Shown here: positions 53,177-56,296 of the stretch, piece after piece | Position numbering within the stretch: the first letter of the stretch is position 1 | Layout: each line of letters opens with the position of its first letter | Origin: ANME-2 cluster archaeon | GTDB taxonomy: Archaea; Halobacteriota; Methanosarcinia; Methanosarcinales; Methanocomedenaceae | NCBI GenBank assembly: GCA_014237145.1 | Contig: JAAXOC010000092.1 | Coordinates: forward strand, 1,569-57,864 | Direction of reading: 5' to 3' | DNA: 56,296 bases | The notes under the pieces: generated by a model | Told to the model about the DNA's origin: nothing | Databases searched by the model: none | Seen by the model: the letters and a program-made list of their open reading frames with translations, nothing else | Program-made: the position numbers and the translations under genes

Positions 53177-53815
53177 ATTAGGTAGGGAGATTGGGTGTGA
53201 TGTTAGTGAGTGGGGGTTGGAGTTATATCTTTCTGTATTTTATGGAATAAATCAGAATGTTTTATTTTGACTGGGTACAGAACAAATGAAATAAGTACAA
53301 GAAGGTTTATCTGAATGATGATGCAGAAGGTTGGAAATGGGCATAGTTTATGGAACCTGCTGAATGACAATCTTGCCATAAGGTTTACGGATAAGATAGA
53401 AAATCGTGATGTAGAGTTTTATTTACAGGCCACGGTACTTAAGTCCGGGGTATAGGTGACTAAACGGCTTGTGTTTTTCACTCGAGATAGATTGGTCAGT
53501 AGAACGAATAATCCAGCTGAAAATTACTACCATCAGACCGACCCCGATCAAATAAAGAAGAAATACAGGACTGCTCGTGGAATACTGTCATATCTAATGA
53601 GAAAGATGAAGTGCTGGACTTTGAGGCATGGCAAGGTGCAACACCCAACAAGTTGACAATCTCCCGTACCGAATAAACATTTATAGAGAGAAGAATCATT
53701 GTAATTGGGAATAAATATGGAGAAGGAAACCTAAACGGGCCGATTATATTTTAAAAAATTCCAAAGAACTTTATTTTTTATTTGAAGTACGAAAGGATTA
53801 CTGGAGTAGAAGTTT
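53177..53815. other. Decayed intergenic region with transposase relic
   Basis: About 640 bp between the nitroreductase and aminotransferase genes. It contains the relic at 53315-53656. The remainder shows no credible ORF, RNA gene or repeat. Confidence 0.6.
53315..53656 (+). pseudogene. Transposase C-terminal relic with in-frame TAG
   Basis: From ATG 53315 one frame runs through GHSLWNLLNDNLAIRF and FYLQATVLKSGV to a TAG at 53453-53455. It then continues LVSRTNNPAENYYHQTDPDQ and KKKYRTARGILSYLMRKM. The NNPAENYY...K..GI..YL pattern is the end of DDE transposases. The catalytic core and inverted repeats are missing. The TAG could encode pyrrolysine in some methanosarcinal archaea, but decay is far more likely. 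Confidence 0.5.
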
Positions 53816-55165
53816 ATGAAAGAGATTTTGTTAGAGCCGCATGTTGATTCTATACGGATGCCAGAGAATCTGAAGATCGGATTGATGGTTTCAGAGGCAA
53901 GAAAGAAATGTCAAAATACGGCATGCCCTTTCGAATATTATGGATTAGCATTCGGACAATCCCCGTTCCATGTTCCAGAGCCTCTTGTAGCTGCATTGGC
54001 CAAAAATGCTGGTAATGGGCATTATTCAGATGCTGAGGGTATAGAACCATTGCGCGAAGCTATTTCCAGTTTTAATAAGCGGCATTTCAATCTGGATGTC
54101 GAGCCTGGTAGAATCGTGGTCGGTCCGGGAACAAAGACTTTGATACATATGATATTTGACATCGTTAAGAGCGATGTGATCATCCCGTCTCCTTCATGGA
54201 TCGGTTATTTTCCTCAAGTCAAGCTGTTAGATAAACACATTCATACATTCCACTTAAAGCCTGAATGTGATTATAAGATCCAGCCTGAAGATCTGGCTGA
54301 ATTTGTTATGGATCTCCATAAAGAGCAGCATACATTGATCATCAATAATCCGCATAATCCTACCGGAGTGGTGTATTCGAAGCATGAACTGGAGAAGATC
54401 GCACAAGTCTGCAAGGAACATAATATTCTTGTGATAGCCGATGAGATATATGCGTTGACTACATATAATTTTGAAGAGTTCACGAGTATGGGTTTAATCT
54501 ATCCGGAAGGGACTTTTGTTACGAATGGGCTCTCCAAGGACAGATCCGCAGGTGGATATAGATTAGGCTCATGTATATTGCCTGAAAATTGTTCAGATAG
54601 ACTTAAAGAAGCTTTTAAAAAGGTTGCTGCAACAATCTACACGAATGTGGCAACACCGATACAATATGCAGCCATCAGAGCGTATGAACCCAATTACGAG
54701 ATAGAAGAATATTTTGAGACTATCAGGGAGATCCACAGGATAATGGGCACTTTCATGAGCAATGCGTTTAACGGGATAGATGGAATAAGAGCCACCATGC
54801 CCAGAGGATCATTTTATTTCTTTGCAGATTTTAATGAAATCTCTGAGCAATTGGTCAAAAGGGGTGTAAAGACATCAAATGAGTTGATGAGCTCATTGAT
54901 CTCGCATCCGTTCCATATCGCTGCAGTCACCGGCGATGCGTGTCTGCTTGACCCGGATGATTTTGGTGCAAGGATTGCATTTGTGGATTATGATGGTAAG
55001 GCAGCATTTGAGGACTTTAAAGCAAACCCACCTGAAAACTCGTCGGATGAGATTAAGTTTGTTCAGAAGAATGCACCACGAATGGTCGATGCAATCGGGG
55101 CAATGGAGAACTATCTTAATTTCATAAAAGATGGGTTTTTTGGTGTTGACCCTTTAATTTACTGA
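53816..55165 (+). CDS. PLP-dependent class I/II aminotransferase
   Basis: This 449-residue protein has fold-type I features: GHYSDAEGIEPLREAIS, VVGPGTKTLI, NNPHNPTGVVYS (pyridoxal-ring Asn), VIADEIYAL (Asp) and the Schiff-base Lys in NGLSKDRSAGGYRLG. It also has a longer than usual C-terminus. The DRSAGG context differs from the usual K-TF-GLAG, so it is not a standard aspartate aminotransferase. The substrate is unknown. It stands alone just before an IS element. Confidence 0.85.
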   Translation: MKEILLEPHVDSIRMPENLKIGLMVSEARKKCQNTACPFEYYGLAFGQSPFHVPEPLVAALAKNAGNGHYSDAEGIEPLREAISSFNKRHFNLDVEPGRIVVGPGTKTLIHMIFDIVKSDVIIPSPSWIGYFPQVKLLDKHIHTFHLKPECDYKIQPEDLAEFVMDLHKEQHTLIINNPHNPTGVVYSKHELEKIAQVCKEHNILVIADEIYALTTYNFEEFTSMGLIYPEGTFVTNGLSKDRSAGGYRLGSCILPENCSDRLKEAFKKVAATIYTNVATPIQYAAIRAYEPNYEIEEYFETIREIHRIMGTFMSNAFNGIDGIRATMPRGSFYFFADFNEISEQLVKRGVKTSNELMSSLISHPFHIAAVTGDACLLDPDDFGARIAFVDYDGKAAFEDFKANPPENSSDEIKFVQKNAPRMVDAIGAMENYLNFIKDGFFGVDPLIY

Positions 55166-55199
55166 TGTTTTAAATACTATTAAAACAATATAATCATCG

Positions 55200-56296
55200 G
55201 TGATTAATGTGGGAACACGTGGTCCAAAATCAAAATTCACCGATATTGCCTGCCCTAATGTTTTATGTCCCGACTATGGAATCACTGAGATGGGAAATAT
55301 CGCTGGAAATGGAACATACGAAACACAAAATGAAAAAGTCCGAAAATTTATCTGTCGAACATGTGGGAAATCATTCAATAGTCGGAGTGGAACGGTCTTT
55401 TACGACCTCAGGACGAAAAAAGATACCTTTATTCTTGCACTAAAAATGGTTCTTAGTGACATCCCTCTTAGAAAAATATCATATATACTGGATGTAAAAT
55501 TAGATACAGTCAGGGATTGGCTTCTCCGAGCCGCAAATCATAGTGAAACGGTGAATGATATCTTTCTTAAGGATCTAGAAATCTCAAAGGTTGAATTAGA
55601 CGAACTTTGGACCTTTGTAAAAAAAAACCAATTCCGGGAGTGGCAGACCCTAAGGAAGAACGGTGGATATGGGTAGGTTTTGCAAAAGAGTCACGATTAC
55701 TTCTTCGTATAGTAGTTGGCCCAAGGATGCAAGAGTCAGCTGATGAATTAATCAAGGGAATCGATTCATGTCTCGATAAAAACAATAAGTTGCCTTTATT
55801 TGTAAGTGATGGGAATAATCAGTATAGGGTGGCTCTTTTTAACCTCTATAACGAGACAGTAACGCCTCCTAAAACTGGAAAGAGAGGAAGACCTAAAAAA
55901 CCATACAAGATACCGAGAACGGATCTAAGATATGCACAGGTAATAAAAGAACGAAAAGGTGGAAAGCTCGTTAAAGTACATAAGCAGGTCATATTTGGGA
56001 ATATTGAAGATATATCACCATCTGATATCACAACTTCTCACATTGAGCGACAAAATTTGACATTTCGTCAAGAAAATGAGCGTATTGCAAGGAAAACAAT
56101 TGGTTTTTCAAAGAAAGATTACTGGTTAAATAAGCAAATGGTATATTATCTGGCATTTTATGATTTTATAAGGCCACATTCTGGATTAAAACTAAAAATC
56201 CATCCAGATGATGAAGATATTACGAATCGAAAGTATATTCAGAGAACACCGATGATGGCGGCTGGAAAAACTGATCATATTTGGTCAATGGAGGAA
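55200..56296 (+). mobile_element. IS1-family transposase with -1 frameshift site (cut by window edge)
   Basis: Frame A (GTG 55200 to TAG 55676) encodes a zinc-finger plus HTH region (CRTCGKSFNSRSGTVFYDLR; RKISYILDVKLDTVRDWL) and the start of the DDE domain (VELDELWTFVKK). At a run of nine A (55619-55627) the -1 frame takes over: PIPGVADPKEERWIWVGFAK, FVSDGNNQYRVALF and SHIERQNLTFRQENERIARK, to the right edge. This matches IS1-type InsA-InsB' fusion by slipping on A-AAA-AAC. A simple one-base deletion is the alternative. The left inverted repeat was not identified, and the right end lies outside. Confidence 0.8.

Noticed and set aside
53453-53455. TAG read as pyrrolysine in the transposase relic (also TAG near 9770)
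   Set aside because: Both are in genes with other lesions or truncation, and no PYLIS-like context or pyl genes are visible here.

Overview
The window is archaeal and most likely from the Methanosarcinales or an ANME-2-like methane-cycling lineage. The evidence is archaeal-type DnaG primase, a GINS-associated-type DHH nuclease, TruD, archaeal 4-phosphopantoate--beta-alanine ligase, the archaeal thiolase/DUF35/HMG-CoA synthase trio, tRNA genes without an encoded CCA, TATA-type promoters with several apparently leaderless starts, and secreted PQQ-propeller and DUF4430 surface proteins. The lineage is inferred from gene content only. No rRNA, CRISPR array or replication origin was recognised.

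Layout. 1-3881 (minus): an operon of three secreted surface proteins, the last cut by the window edge. 4249-8126 (plus): a sugar-phosphate-isomerase-like TIM barrel, a 198-bp MITE, tRNA-Asn, a CAU-anticodon tRNA, a DUF2124 protein apparently starting at ATT, a degenerate EF-Tu/SelB-like GTPase and an archaeal inositol monophosphatase/FBPase. 8228-14569: a defence and decay island with RelBE (toxin end replaced by a repeat), a TIR-WD40 pseudogene, an AAA_14/DUF4143 ATPase behind three 34-bp-spaced repeats, and a cluster of a TIR fragment, a PfkB-like/AAA+ fusion and a nucleotide-processing-like gene with an internal stop. 14924-18962 (minus): YhbY, Roadblock, a RecA-like/Arf-like GTPase fusion, a RAD55-like ATPase and TruD. 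19277-26392 (plus): a secreted protein, a second MITE of 148 bp, a PAS/GAF sensor, DUF167, a TOPRIM protein, dnaG and a RecJ-like nuclease.

26583-38069 (plus) is the metabolic core: cbiT-L-F-G-H-C, cbiA/cfbB, cbiD-E, pdxT, then the cobalt ECF transporter cbiM-N-Q-O. Together they import cobalt and build the corrin ring by the anaerobic route, and the a,c-diamide synthase may also serve coenzyme F430. 38312-41189 (minus) is a three-gene ABC-3C conflict system: DUF2326 ATPase split by a stop, middle component 6, and a nuclease-like effector. 41586-51466 holds acetyl-CoA synthetase, a double KaiC-like ATPase, the mevalonate-entry operon with its HTH neighbour, a radical SAM enzyme behind 23-bp tandem repeats, the CoA-pathway ligase and a YprB-like nuclease. 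The right end has a BrnT/BrnA pair, a SagB-type nitroreductase, a transposase relic, an aminotransferase and an IS1-family element with a frameshift site, cut by the window edge.

The most unusual items are the TIR/PfkB-AAA+ cluster, two MITEs with perfect 8-bp target duplications, two genes whose best starts are ATT and ATA, a tiny protein family seen twice beside defence genes, and three different intergenic hairpin repeats of types I remember from unrelated genomes.
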